DNA from: Spirochaetales bacterium
GTDB taxonomy: Bacteria > Spirochaetota > Spirochaetia > DSM-27196 > PWMO01
DNA: 13,337 nt
Assembly: GCA_007130025.1 (NCBI GenBank)
Contig: SLTF01000417.1
Location: 1 to 13,337 of the forward strand
Direction of reading: 5' to 3'
The number at the start of each line of letters is the position of its first letter. Within the stretch, counting starts at the first letter, position 1. Positions 1 through 6,799 of the stretch are shown one piece after another. The position numbers were made by a program, and so were the translations under genes. Below the pieces are notes generated by a model. It worked only from the letters and a program-made list of their open reading frames with translations. It searched no databases and was not told the DNA's origin.

Positions 1-304
1 GGCCACCGGCCGGGGGCAGCCGCAGACGTGACACTCCCAGGCCGGCGAGTTTTCCCGCTTCCTCCGTGACCGCCACCAGAATGCCGGTTGTCAGAAGCCC
101 GGCGGACAGGATTGCCCGCGATACCGGCAGCTCCGCTGCCACCGCGCGAAACAGAACCACCGCCACCGCTGCCGCAATACCAAGCAGAAATTCACGGGTG
201 AAGCTTCGATGATCTCGGCTGACCCGATGGTGAAGAGCCGTAATGACGGCCAGGAGGCCGAAGGAGAACAGTGCAGTAACGGCGCCGTTAACCAGCAGTC
301 GCAT
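1..304 (-). CDS. Integral membrane protein, N-terminal part; possible PrsW-like protease (partial)
   Basis: The reading frame from the ATG at 304 stays open to the left edge, giving 101 visible residues; the C-terminus lies outside the window. The visible part is strongly hydrophobic, with probable membrane segments at about residues 6-24, 38-56 and 63-80, separated by a basic loop (HHRVSRDHR). Directly after the third segment comes EEAGK at residues 81-85. An EExxK motif at a membrane boundary is the first active-site motif of the PrsW family of glutamic-type intramembrane proteases, so that is my tentative guess; other polytopic membrane proteins are possible. The start overlaps the end of hisC by 17 nt in another frame, so the two are probably translationally coupled; no clear Shine-Dalgarno sequence precedes it. 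It is the third gene of a minus-strand run after the DUF3783-like gene and hisC. That a gene is present is likely; the family call is weak. Confidence 0.55.
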   Translation of the reverse strand, partial: MRLLVNGAVTALFSFGLLAVITALHHRVSRDHRSFTREFLLGIAAAVAVVLFRAVAAELPVSRAILSAGLLTTGILVAVTEEAGKLAGLGVSRLRLPPAGG

Positions 305-1382
305 GGGCCCGCCGGGGCAGCTCAGACGCCGCGGCGTCGAATGCGATGAGAAACCGATCGATCTGCTCGTCGGTTCCGATGGTGACCCGGATCCAGTCGG
401 GCAGGCCAAAACTCGTCAGTGGGCGAATGGTCACCCCGTTGGAGGCAACCCGCTCGCAGAACGGTTTGGAGGCCTGGTCCACGTGTATGCAGAGGAAGTT
501 TGCCTGCGTGGGGTAGTAACCAAACCCGCGCGCGTCCATCTCGCGGAAGAGTCGCTCGCGTCCGGCCCGGTTGATCCGCAGCGATCGTTCTACAAACTTC
601 TCGTCGTCCAGAGCGGCGAGGGCCGCCTCCTGCGCAACCAGATTGGTGTTGAACGGCATGCGCGTCTTCTCGAGCAGCGAGATAATCGGTTCCTGTGCAA
701 TACCGTATCCCACGCGAAGTCCGGCAAGGCCGTAGATCTTGGAAAACGTACGCAGCACCAGCAGGTTGGGATAGCGGTCTACCAGTCGGGCCCCGTCGGG
801 TGCGTCCGGCGCATCCATATATTCGCAATACGCCTCGTCGAGCACCACGAGGACGTGCGGGGGTACCCCGTCGAGCAGACGGAGTATTTCCGACTCGGAA
901 ACATACGTGCCGGTTGGATTGTTGGGATTGCAGAAAAAGACCACCCGGGCCGAAGGCTCCGCGGCAACGGCGGAGAGAAAGTGGTCCACGTTGTGACGGC
1001 CGTCGGTCATGGGGGTGGAGACGACGCGTCCGTCAAAGAGGTTGGTCGCAAACCCGTAAACGGAAAACGTATGCTCGGCGGTGACCGCAACGTCACCCGG
1101 GTTCACCACGGCAGCGGCGGCCATCACCATGATCTCGTCGGATCCGTTTCCGGTGATCACCTGCTGTTGCGTCACGCCGTGGCGCTCCGCGAGCGCAGCT
1201 CGGAGCCGGGTTGCGCCCCCGTCGGGGTAGATGGACACCGTGGTCGCGAGCGACTGGATGGCCGCGACCGCGGAGGGCGCACTCCCGAGCGGGTTCTCGT
1301 TTGAGGAGAGTTTCAGGACCCCGGGCCGGCGTTCGCCGGGTACGTATTCATGCAGCCGACTGAGCGCCTCTCGCGAAACCAT
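288..1382 (-). CDS. hisC: Histidinol-phosphate aminotransferase HisC
   Basis: A 364-residue fold-type I PLP aminotransferase, the usual length for HisC. The enzyme converts imidazole acetol phosphate and glutamate to histidinol phosphate and 2-oxoglutarate in cytosolic histidine synthesis. Visible landmarks in order are LSSNENPLG (25-33, substrate-binding N-terminal motif), GNGSDE (78-83, PLP phosphate contact), NPNNPTG (152-158), DEAY (182-185, Asp contacting the PLP ring nitrogen) and SKIYGLAGLRVGYG with the PLP lysine at K215. DWIRVTIGT near the C-terminus carries the Arg expected to bind the substrate carboxylate. The ATG at 1382 has a strong AAGGAG ribosome site 9 nt upstream. Its own promoter lies in the 52 bp gap behind the DUF3783-like gene. 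No other his genes are visible, so histidine genes are dispersed here. HisC-family enzymes can also serve as aromatic or other aminotransferases, so the exact substrate is inferred. Confidence 0.93.
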   Translation of the reverse strand: MVSREALSRLHEYVPGERRPGVLKLSSNENPLGSAPSAVAAIQSLATTVSIYPDGGATRLRAALAERHGVTQQQVITGNGSDEIMVMAAAAVVNPGDVAVTAEHTFSVYGFATNLFDGRVVSTPMTDGRHNVDHFLSAVAAEPSARVVFFCNPNNPTGTYVSESEILRLLDGVPPHVLVVLDEAYCEYMDAPDAPDGARLVDRYPNLLVLRTFSKIYGLAGLRVGYGIAQEPIISLLEKTRMPFNTNLVAQEAALAALDDEKFVERSLRINRAGRERLFREMDARGFGYYPTQANFLCIHVDQASKPFCERVASNGVTIRPLTSFGLPDWIRVTIGTDEQIDRFLIAFDAAASELPRRAHATAG

Positions 1383-1391
1383 GGGCGGGAA

Positions 1392-1397
1392 CTCCTT
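1392..1397 (-). promoter_or_regulatory. Ribosome binding site of hisC
   Basis: On the minus strand this reads AAGGAG, 9 nt before the ATG at 1382. It fixes the hisC start. Confidence 0.8.
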
Positions 1398-1408
1398 ATC
1401 CGTTCAGC

Positions 1409-1438
1409 ATTGTACGGGGTCGGGACGGGATCGGTCAA
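1409..1438 (-). promoter_or_regulatory. Sigma70-like promoter of hisC
   Basis: Read on the minus strand there is TTGACC (1438-1433), an 18 bp spacer and TACAAT (1414-1409). These match the -35 and -10 consensus at 5 of 6 positions each. The -35 box overlaps the TGA stop codon of the DUF3783-like gene. The transcript would start near 1402 with a leader of about 20 nt that contains the ribosome site. This implies hisC can be expressed independently of the gene upstream. Confidence 0.6.
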
Positions 1439-1731
1439 TTCGGTGCAGCGGGCTCCTCCGGATCGTCGGTCGGTGAGGATGGCCGGCCGCGGGGAATCGT
1501 GGGTGGATTGCGCTTGAGATACTCGTGGTCCTCACACATGTCTTCAATCAGGTCCTTCAGCACCATCGTCAACGATGTATCGGTGGTCTTGGCAAATACC
1601 AGGTCGCGCGGCGCGTCAAACTGCTGTTTGACCACCTTCATGACCCGGTTAATCTCTTCGAAGGTAAACCCGTGCATGATGATCACCTTGTGGTCCAGCG
1701 GATCCGGAGTCGGTTGCTCTTGGTCACTCAT
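1435..1731 (-). CDS. Small DUF3783-like protein
   Basis: A soluble, acidic, 98-residue protein without signal peptide or membrane segment. The core, VIIMHGFTFEEINRVMKVVK followed by DLVFAKTTDTSLTMVLKDLI, resembles the DUF3783 pattern: a strand, an HGF turn, a helix, then a small domain ending in a T-x-x-x-(W/L)-x-L helix. No function is known for that family that I can cite. The C-terminal 25 residues are proline-rich and probably disordered. I place the start at the ATG at 1731 (MSDQEQ). An in-frame GTG at 1767 would add 12 residues that look unlike the family, and neither start has a Shine-Dalgarno sequence. It sits upstream of hisC on the same strand and divergent from clpB, with about 100 bp between the two starts. 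Gene call good, family call moderate. Confidence 0.65.
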   Translation of the reverse strand: MSDQEQPTPDPLDHKVIIMHGFTFEEINRVMKVVKQQFDAPRDLVFAKTTDTSLTMVLKDLIEDMCEDHEYLKRNPPTIPRGRPSSPTDDPEEPAAPN

Positions 1732-1780
1732 GAAATCAATGTACCAAAAAGCTCGACGACAATCCACGTGTACCGTACGC

Positions 1781-1809
1781 TTGGTGGTCGCCGGAATCGT
1801 GTGTATATT
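1781..1809 (+). promoter_or_regulatory. Sigma70-like promoter of clpB
   Basis: TTGGTG (1781-1786), a 17 bp spacer and TATATT (1804-1809; 5 of 6 to TATAAT). Transcription would begin near 1816, giving a leader of only about 16 nt before the ATG at 1832. The -35 box is a weak match (3 of 6), as expected for a promoter under activation or for a housekeeping/heat-shock mix. Confidence 0.5.
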
Positions 1810-1820
1810 ATCTCATACAC
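1801..1820. promoter_or_regulatory. Inverted repeat over the clpB -10 box (possible operator)
   Basis: GTGTAT (1801-1806) and ATACAC (1815-1820) are perfect 6 bp inverted arms separated by 8 nt. The repeat covers the -10 box and the expected start point and ends one base before the ribosome site. This is the position of a repressor operator. It does not match CIRCE, the HrcA operator. Which protein would bind is unknown. Confidence 0.4.
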
Positions 1821-1821
1821 T

Positions 1822-1825
1822 GGAG
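1822..1825 (+). promoter_or_regulatory. Ribosome binding site of clpB
   Basis: GGAG lies 6 nt before the ATG at 1832. It supports this start over the longer open frame that reaches upstream to about 1499. Confidence 0.65.
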
Positions 1826-1831
1826 ATCGCC

Positions 1832-4405
1832 ATGAACTACGACAAGCTGACCATCAAGACACAGGAGGCACTCCAGGAGGCCTCCTCCATCGCAACGCGG
1901 CACAACCACACGACCATCGACCCGGAGCACCTGCTTTCGGCCATGATGCAACAGGCCGATGGAGTCATTCCGCCGCTTCTGAACCGGCTCGGTGTTGCAC
2001 AGCCCGAGATCGCGGAGCGTACCGAGGCGCTCATCACCAAGAAACCGCGTGCCTACGGCGAGAACGCTGAACTGCGCATGTCGCCGGCGCTTTCGCGGCT
2101 GCTGGTATCTGCACAGACCGAGGCGACGGCGCTCAAGGACGAATACGTCAGCACCGAGCACCTGCTGCTCGCGATGCTCGCCGACCAGAGTGACCTCGCG
2201 CGGATGCTGGCGTCCGTCGGGGTGACCAAGCCGCAGATCCTGCAGGCGCTGCAGAGTATCCGCGGCAACCAGCGCGTCACCGACCAGAACCCGGAGAACC
2301 GCTACCAGGTGCTCGAGAAGTACTGCCGCGACCTCACCGAACTCGCCCGCCGCGAGAAACTCGATCCGGTCATCGGTCGGGACGACGAAATCCGCCGCAT
2401 CATGCAGGTGCTCTCGCGGCGCACCAAGAACAATCCCGTGCTTATCGGTGACCCCGGCGTGGGAAAGACCGCCATCGTCGAGGGCCTCGCCCGGCGCATC
2501 GTCTCCGGCGATGTGCCCGAGTCGTTGAAAGACAAACAGGTGCTCTCGCTCGATCTCGGTTCCCTGGTTGCCGGCACCAAGTTTCGCGGCGAGTTCGAAG
2601 AGCGGTTGAAGGGCGTCATTCACGAAATCACCGAGTCCGACGGACGGATCATTCTCTTTATCGACGAGTTGCACACCCTCGTAGGGGCCGGGAGCGCCGA
2701 GGGCTCAATGGACGCGTCCAACCTTCTCAAGCCCGCCCTGGCCCGGGGAGAGCTTCGCGCCATCGGGGCGACAACCCTCGATGAGTTCCGCAAGCACATC
2801 GAGAAAGACCCGGCCCTCGAGCGGCGATTCCAGCAGGTCTTCACCGGTGAACCCTCGGTGGAAAACACCGTGGCGATCTTGCGCGGCCTGAAAGAGCGCT
2901 ACGAGGTCCACCACGGCGTGCGCATCAAGGACGAGGCCCTCATCGCCGCGGCAACCCTCTCGGACCGGTATATTACCTCGCGGTTTCTTCCCGACAAGGC
3001 GATCGACCTCATCGATGAGGCGGCAAGCCGGCTCAAGATTGAGATCGAGAGTCAGCCCACGGAGCTCGACCAGCTCGATCGCAAGATCCTGCAGTTGAAC
3101 ATCGAGAAGCAGGCGCTGCAGAAGGAGCGCGATGACGCATCGCGCGAGCGACTCGGCAAGATCGAGAAAGAGCTCGCCGACCTCAAGCACGCTCGCGACG
3201 CCAAGCAGATGCAGTGGCAGAACGAGAAGACCATCATCGACTCGATCCGCGAGCTCAAGCAGAAGCTGGAGAACGCCAGCATGGAGGAGACCCGCTACGA
3301 GCGGGAAGGCAACCTCGCCAAGGCGGCCGAGATCAAGCACGGTATCATCCCGTCGCTCGAGCGTGAGCTCTCCGACAAAAGCGATCGCCTGAAAGAGATC
3401 CAGAAGGGACAGACGCTGCTGCGCGAAGAGGTCTCCGAGGAAGACATCGCCCTGGTGGTCTCTGCGTGGACCGGGATTCCGGTCTCGCGCATGCTGCAGT
3501 CCGAGATGGAGAAACTGCTGCGGCTCGAGGCGATTCTCGAAGAGCGGGTGGTTGGACAGGCAGGAGCAATCGGGGCCGTATCCGACGCCATTCGGCGCAA
3601 CAAGAGCGGACTCTCCGACGTCAACCGGCCTACCGGCACCTTTCTCTTCATCGGGCCCACCGGCGTGGGCAAGACCGAACTGGCAAAGACCCTCGCCCAG
3701 TTTCTCTTCAGCGACGAGAAGGCGCTTACCCGCATCGACATGAGCGAGTACATGGAGAAGCACGCGGTGTCGCGATTGATCGGGGCGCCCCCGGGTTACG
3801 TTGGCTACGACCAGGGCGGCCAGCTCACCGAGGTGGTGCGGCGGCGACCCTACTCGGTGGTGCTCTTCGACGAGATCGAGAAGGCGCACCCCGACGTCTT
3901 TAACGTGCTGCTTCAGCTGCTCGACGAGGGACGGCTCACCGACGGGCAGGGACGGCTCGTGGACTTTCGCAACAGCATCATCATCATGACGAGCAATCTC
4001 GGAAGCGACATGATCCTCCAGGCCGAGACGGTCGAGGCGGTGCGGCCGCAGATCACCACCCTCCTTCACGCCACCTTCAAGCCGGAGTTCCTCAACCGGC
4101 TCGACGAGGTGATCACCTTCAATCGGCTCGGGAAGCCGGAGATCACCCGCATTGTTGACCTGGAGCTCAAGCGCGTTGCGGCGCGGCTGCAGGAGCGGCG
4201 GATCACCCTCGAACTCGATGATTCCGCCAAGCTGCTTCTGGCAGACCGCGGGTTCGACCCGGCATTTGGGGCGCGGCCGCTCAAGCGGGCGGTGCAGAGC
4301 CTGCTGCAGAATCCGCTGGCGCGGCGCATCCTGGCCGGTGAGTTCCCCGAGGGCTCGCGCATCCGAGTCACCCGAAACGGTGACGAGCTCGCCTTCGGCT
4401 CATAG
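1832..4405 (+). CDS. clpB: ATP-dependent disaggregase ClpB (Hsp100)
   Basis: An 857-residue protein, the same length as E. coli ClpB. In the cytosol a ClpB hexamer threads aggregated proteins through its pore and, with DnaK/DnaJ/GrpE, returns them to a foldable state. Domains in order: N-terminal Clp repeat domain (about 1-145); AAA1 with Walker A GDPGVGKT at 206-213, Walker B ending in DE at 278-279, and the LERRF arginine-finger segment; the coiled-coil M domain (about 410-525, rich in Lys/Glu), which separates ClpB from ClpA and ClpC; AAA2 with Walker A GPTGVGKT at 608-615 and Walker B DE at 680-681; and a sensor-2 GARPLKR near the C-terminus. No IGF/IGL loop is seen, so it should not feed ClpP. 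All catalytic residues are present. The frame is open upstream but that stretch shows no Clp homology. A single promoter and operator-like repeat precede it; argH follows on the same strand. Confidence 0.97.
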   Translation: MNYDKLTIKTQEALQEASSIATRHNHTTIDPEHLLSAMMQQADGVIPPLLNRLGVAQPEIAERTEALITKKPRAYGENAELRMSPALSRLLVSAQTEATALKDEYVSTEHLLLAMLADQSDLARMLASVGVTKPQILQALQSIRGNQRVTDQNPENRYQVLEKYCRDLTELARREKLDPVIGRDDEIRRIMQVLSRRTKNNPVLIGDPGVGKTAIVEGLARRIVSGDVPESLKDKQVLSLDLGSLVAGTKFRGEFEERLKGVIHEITESDGRIILFIDELHTLVGAGSAEGSMDASNLLKPALARGELRAIGATTLDEFRKHIEKDPALERRFQQVFTGEPSVENTVAILRGLKERYEVHHGVRIKDEALIAAATLSDRYITSRFLPDKAIDLIDEAASRLKIEIESQPTELDQLDRKILQLNIEKQALQKERDDASRERLGKIEKELADLKHARDAKQMQWQNEKTIIDSIRELKQKLENASMEETRYEREGNLAKAAEIKHGIIPSLERELSDKSDRLKEIQKGQTLLREEVSEEDIALVVSAWTGIPVSRMLQSEMEKLLRLEAILEERVVGQAGAIGAVSDAIRRNKSGLSDVNRPTGTFLFIGPTGVGKTELAKTLAQFLFSDEKALTRIDMSEYMEKHAVSRLIGAPPGYVGYDQGGQLTEVVRRRPYSVVLFDEIEKAHPDVFNVLLQLLDEGRLTDGQGRLVDFRNSIIIMTSNLGSDMILQAETVEAVRPQITTLLHATFKPEFLNRLDEVITFNRLGKPEITRIVDLELKRVAARLQERRITLELDDSAKLLLADRGFDPAFGARPLKRAVQSLLQNPLARRILAGEFPEGSRIRVTRNGDELAFGS

Positions 4406-4442
4406 TACGATCACTGCGGGCAGAGCCCAACGCTGCACCACC

Positions 4443-4469
4443 GCGCGTCCGACGCTTGCACGGGCGCGC
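4443..4469 (+). terminator. GC-rich hairpin between clpB and argH
   Basis: GCGCGTCCG (4443-4451) and CGGGCGCGC (4461-4469) form a 9 bp stem with one G-U pair and a 9 nt loop, 38 nt after the clpB stop codon. No run of T follows, so it is not a textbook intrinsic terminator. It may be a weak terminator, a Rho-associated end or an mRNA-stabilising stem that sets the clpB/argH ratio. Confidence 0.35.
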
Positions 4470-4473
4470 CGTT

Positions 4474-4483
4474 GTGTGCACAC
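4474..4483. promoter_or_regulatory. 10 bp perfect palindrome upstream of argH
   Basis: GTGTGCACAC is its own reverse complement and lies 36 nt before the argH start, in the only non-coding stretch upstream of that gene. It could be an operator, but I see no clear -35/-10 pair next to it and palindromes of this size also arise by chance. Confidence 0.25.
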
Positions 4484-4519
4484 TGAATCCCAACACGGAC
4501 ACCCGCGGGAGCGATCAGC

Positions 4520-5893
4520 ATGGCAACCCTCTGGCAGAAAGAGTATCAGGTCGATGACCTTGTGCACCGGTTTACCGTTGGAAACGACTACCTGCTCGAC
4601 CGGCGGCTCGTTGCCGCCGACTGCGCGGGCAGCCTCGCCCACGCCATCATGTTGAACAGCATTGGCGTAATCTCGGCCACTGAACTGGACGAGCTTCGCG
4701 CCGGGCTGCTCGAGATCGTGACCGATTACGAGCGCGACGCCTTCGAGATCAAGCCCCAGGATGAGGACTGCCACACCGCCATTGAGAACCGGCTCACCGA
4801 GCGGTTCCCCGAGGCAGGGGCCAAGATTCACACCGGGCGTTCGCGAAACGATCAGGTACTCACCGCAACGCGGATCTACCTTCGCTCCGCCCTGCTGGAG
4901 CTGACGCGCCACACGATCTCTGCCGTACACGCCTTTCTCGATCTTGCCTCCGCCCACCAGCAGACGCCCATGCCGGGCCGCACCCACCTCCAGACGGCAA
5001 TGCCATCTTCGGTTGGTCTCTGGGCCGCATCCTTCGCCGACGCCCTGCTCGATGATCTGACGTTGTTGCAGACGGCGCTTGACCTTGCCGACCGCTCTCC
5101 CCTCGGGGCGGCAGCCAGTTACGGCGTGCCGCTGCCGCTGGACCGCGAGCTCACCGCGCGGTTGCTCGGCTTTGCATCGGTTCACGGCAACGTACTCGCG
5201 GTCAATAACTCCCGCGGCAAGATCGAGGCGATCGCCCTCGACGCCGCCGACTCCGCGGTCTCCACGGTGTCGAAGGCGGCCGTGGATCTGATTCTGTTTT
5301 CCCTGCCGGAGTTCGGGTACTTCGAGCTTCCGGTTGAGATGTGCACCGGCAGCAGCATCATGCCGCAGAAGAAGAACCCCGACGTGCTCGAGCTCACGCG
5401 CGCGCGGGCCGGTACGCTGTCCGGCATCGCGGTGCAGCTGAAGAATGCGGTACGAAACCTGCCCTCCGGCTATAATCGGGATCTGCAGGAGACCAAGGAG
5501 CCGATGCTGCGGGGCATGGACATCGCCTGTGGGGTGATGGAGATCATGGCCGAGACGGTCCGCCGCCTGCGCGTCAATCCCGATGCATTGGCGCGCGCCT
5601 GCACCCCCGAGCTGTTCGCCACGGATGAAGCCTTTGCGCTGGTGCAGCAGGGGGTCCCGTTTCGGGACGCCTACCGACGGATCGCGGCCGGCCTCGACGA
5701 GGTGCAGTCGGCCGACCCGGTCGCGGCCCTCGCGCGACGGACCTCCACGGGCACGCCGGGCAATCTGGGGCTCGACACCCTTCGCTCGCGGCTCGCGGAC
5801 ATGTCCGCGGCTCGGGACACACGGTGCGCGCGGGTAGACGCCGCCCTCGCCGGGCTCTTCGGCCGCGACGTTGTCGTGCTCGGTGGCCGCTGA
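4520..5893 (+). CDS. argH: Argininosuccinate lyase ArgH
   Basis: A 457-residue member of the fumarase/aspartase superfamily. It cleaves argininosuccinate to arginine and fumarate, the last step of arginine synthesis, as a cytosolic homotetramer. The three superfamily signatures are visible: HTGRSRNDQ (104-112), GRTHLQTAMP (153-162, with the general-acid His156) and GSSIMPQKKNP (277-287, holding the catalytic serine of the mobile loop). In E. coli ArgH the second region reads GYTHLQRAQP and is followed by a different LGxxA segment. The pattern here (VGNDYLLDRRL near residue 20, LGAAASYGVPLPLDRE) fits the divergent ArgH clade I associate with Bacteroidota and relatives. The start at 4520 has GGGAG 8 nt upstream. 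It follows clpB by 114 bp on the same strand with no functional link apparent. Its stop codon abuts that of the convergent permease gene. No argG or other arg gene is in view. Confidence 0.95.
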   Translation: MATLWQKEYQVDDLVHRFTVGNDYLLDRRLVAADCAGSLAHAIMLNSIGVISATELDELRAGLLEIVTDYERDAFEIKPQDEDCHTAIENRLTERFPEAGAKIHTGRSRNDQVLTATRIYLRSALLELTRHTISAVHAFLDLASAHQQTPMPGRTHLQTAMPSSVGLWAASFADALLDDLTLLQTALDLADRSPLGAAASYGVPLPLDRELTARLLGFASVHGNVLAVNNSRGKIEAIALDAADSAVSTVSKAAVDLILFSLPEFGYFELPVEMCTGSSIMPQKKNPDVLELTRARAGTLSGIAVQLKNAVRNLPSGYNRDLQETKEPMLRGMDIACGVMEIMAETVRRLRVNPDALARACTPELFATDEAFALVQQGVPFRDAYRRIAAGLDEVQSADPVAALARRTSTGTPGNLGLDTLRSRLADMSAARDTRCARVDAALAGLFGRDVVVLGGR

Positions 5894-6799
5894 TCAGAAG
5901 TGCGCATCGATGCGGCGGCGTCGCCGTCGCGGTTTGGTTGAGCGAATCGCCGAGTAGAGAATCATCGCAACAACCGTGATCGCGTAGGGGAGGCCCAGCA
6001 GGATCGTGCCGGGGATGTTCATGAAGCCCTGGGCCGCGCCGGCGAGGCTGTCGGTCAGGCCAAAAAGCAAGGCGGCAATCACAATCCCCATCGGTGTCCG
6101 GTAGCCCAGATAGATGGCAACCAGGGCAATCCATCCCCGTCCGGCGCTGATATTCGGCAGGTAGACTCCAAGGCGAAGCGATATGGTGGATCCGGCGAGC
6201 CCGGCCGCAACCCCGGAGACCACAATGGCAATGCTGCGGTAGCGCACCGCGTTGACGCCTGAGACTACCGCGCTCTCCGCCCGGGCGCCCGTGGCCCGCA
6301 GGCGCAGGCCGAATGGCGTGCGGTAGAGCAGCACCGCGGCGATTACCGCCGTCAGCCATGCCAGGTAGACGGTGACGCTGTGTCCAAACAGGAGATCATC
6401 CAGCAACGGCAATCCGGTGTGTACTCCCACCAGCAGGCGCGGCATCCGTGGAAGATCCGGGAAGCGCAGGACCCCCTTGGTTCCAAACATCCACGTGGAC
6501 AGAAAGGGAATCATACCAGCAGCCAACAGATTCACGGCAAGTCCGGCGATGAAGATATTCGCCTTCAGGCGCGAGGTTACCCAGGCGAGCAGACCCGCAA
6601 GCACTCCACCTGCCACCGCGGCCGCGAGCATCCCCACCGCAAGGTTTCCCGTGGCGGCGGCAACCAGAATCCCGGTAAAGGCGCCAATGAGGATAAGCCC
6701 TTCGAGGGCGATATTGAGCACCCCGGCCATCTCGGCGAAGAGACCGCCAAGCGCCGCGAGCAGGATGGGCGTCATGATCTCAACGCCGTTGAACATCAT
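5894..6799 (-). CDS. ABC importer permease, second subunit (NupQ/RfuD-like, BMP-type system)
   Basis: A 301-residue polytopic membrane protein of the branched-chain/simple-sugar permease superfamily (BPD_transp_2 type). It forms half of the inner-membrane channel for the substrate delivered by the binding protein encoded upstream in the operon. Landmarks include TPILLAALGGLFAEMAGVLNIALEGLIL near the N-terminus, where partner permeases of nucleoside systems have a very similar segment. SGVNAVRYRSIAIVVSGVAAGLAGS is the cytoplasmic coupling-helix region that meets the ATPase, and RGWIALVAIYLGYRTPMG precedes the last helices. The tail is a basic Arg-rich stretch (KPRRRRRR). Its ATG overlaps the stop of the previous permease gene (ATGA), and GGAG lies 6 nt upstream. 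It is the last gene of the operon. The substrate cannot be read from the permease itself. Confidence 0.88.
   Translation of the reverse strand: MMFNGVEIMTPILLAALGGLFAEMAGVLNIALEGLILIGAFTGILVAAATGNLAVGMLAAAVAGGVLAGLLAWVTSRLKANIFIAGLAVNLLAAGMIPFLSTWMFGTKGVLRFPDLPRMPRLLVGVHTGLPLLDDLLFGHSVTVYLAWLTAVIAAVLLYRTPFGLRLRATGARAESAVVSGVNAVRYRSIAIVVSGVAAGLAGSTISLRLGVYLPNISAGRGWIALVAIYLGYRTPMGIVIAALLFGLTDSLAGAAQGFMNIPGTILLGLPYAITVVAMILYSAIRSTKPRRRRRRIDAHF

Noticed and set aside
243..1304. 353-codon open frame on the plus strand opposite hisC
   Set aside because: Shadow of hisC with Gly/Arg/Val-rich low-complexity composition and no motif.
1499..1831. 111-codon N-terminal extension of the clpB frame
   Set aside because: It overlaps the DUF3783-like gene in antisense and the clpB promoter, has no Clp similarity, and the ATG at 1832 with GGAG gives exactly the standard ClpB length.
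1741..1831. CIRCE (HrcA operator) upstream of clpB
   Set aside because: TTAGCACTC-N9-GAGTGCTAA is not present; the inverted repeat there has different arms and spacing.
2705..4069. 454-codon open frame on the minus strand opposite clpB
   Set aside because: It lies fully antisense to clpB, whose domains are unambiguous. Its composition (runs of Leu/Val/Asp/Gly/His) is the usual mirror of a GC-rich gene and it shows no recognisable domain.
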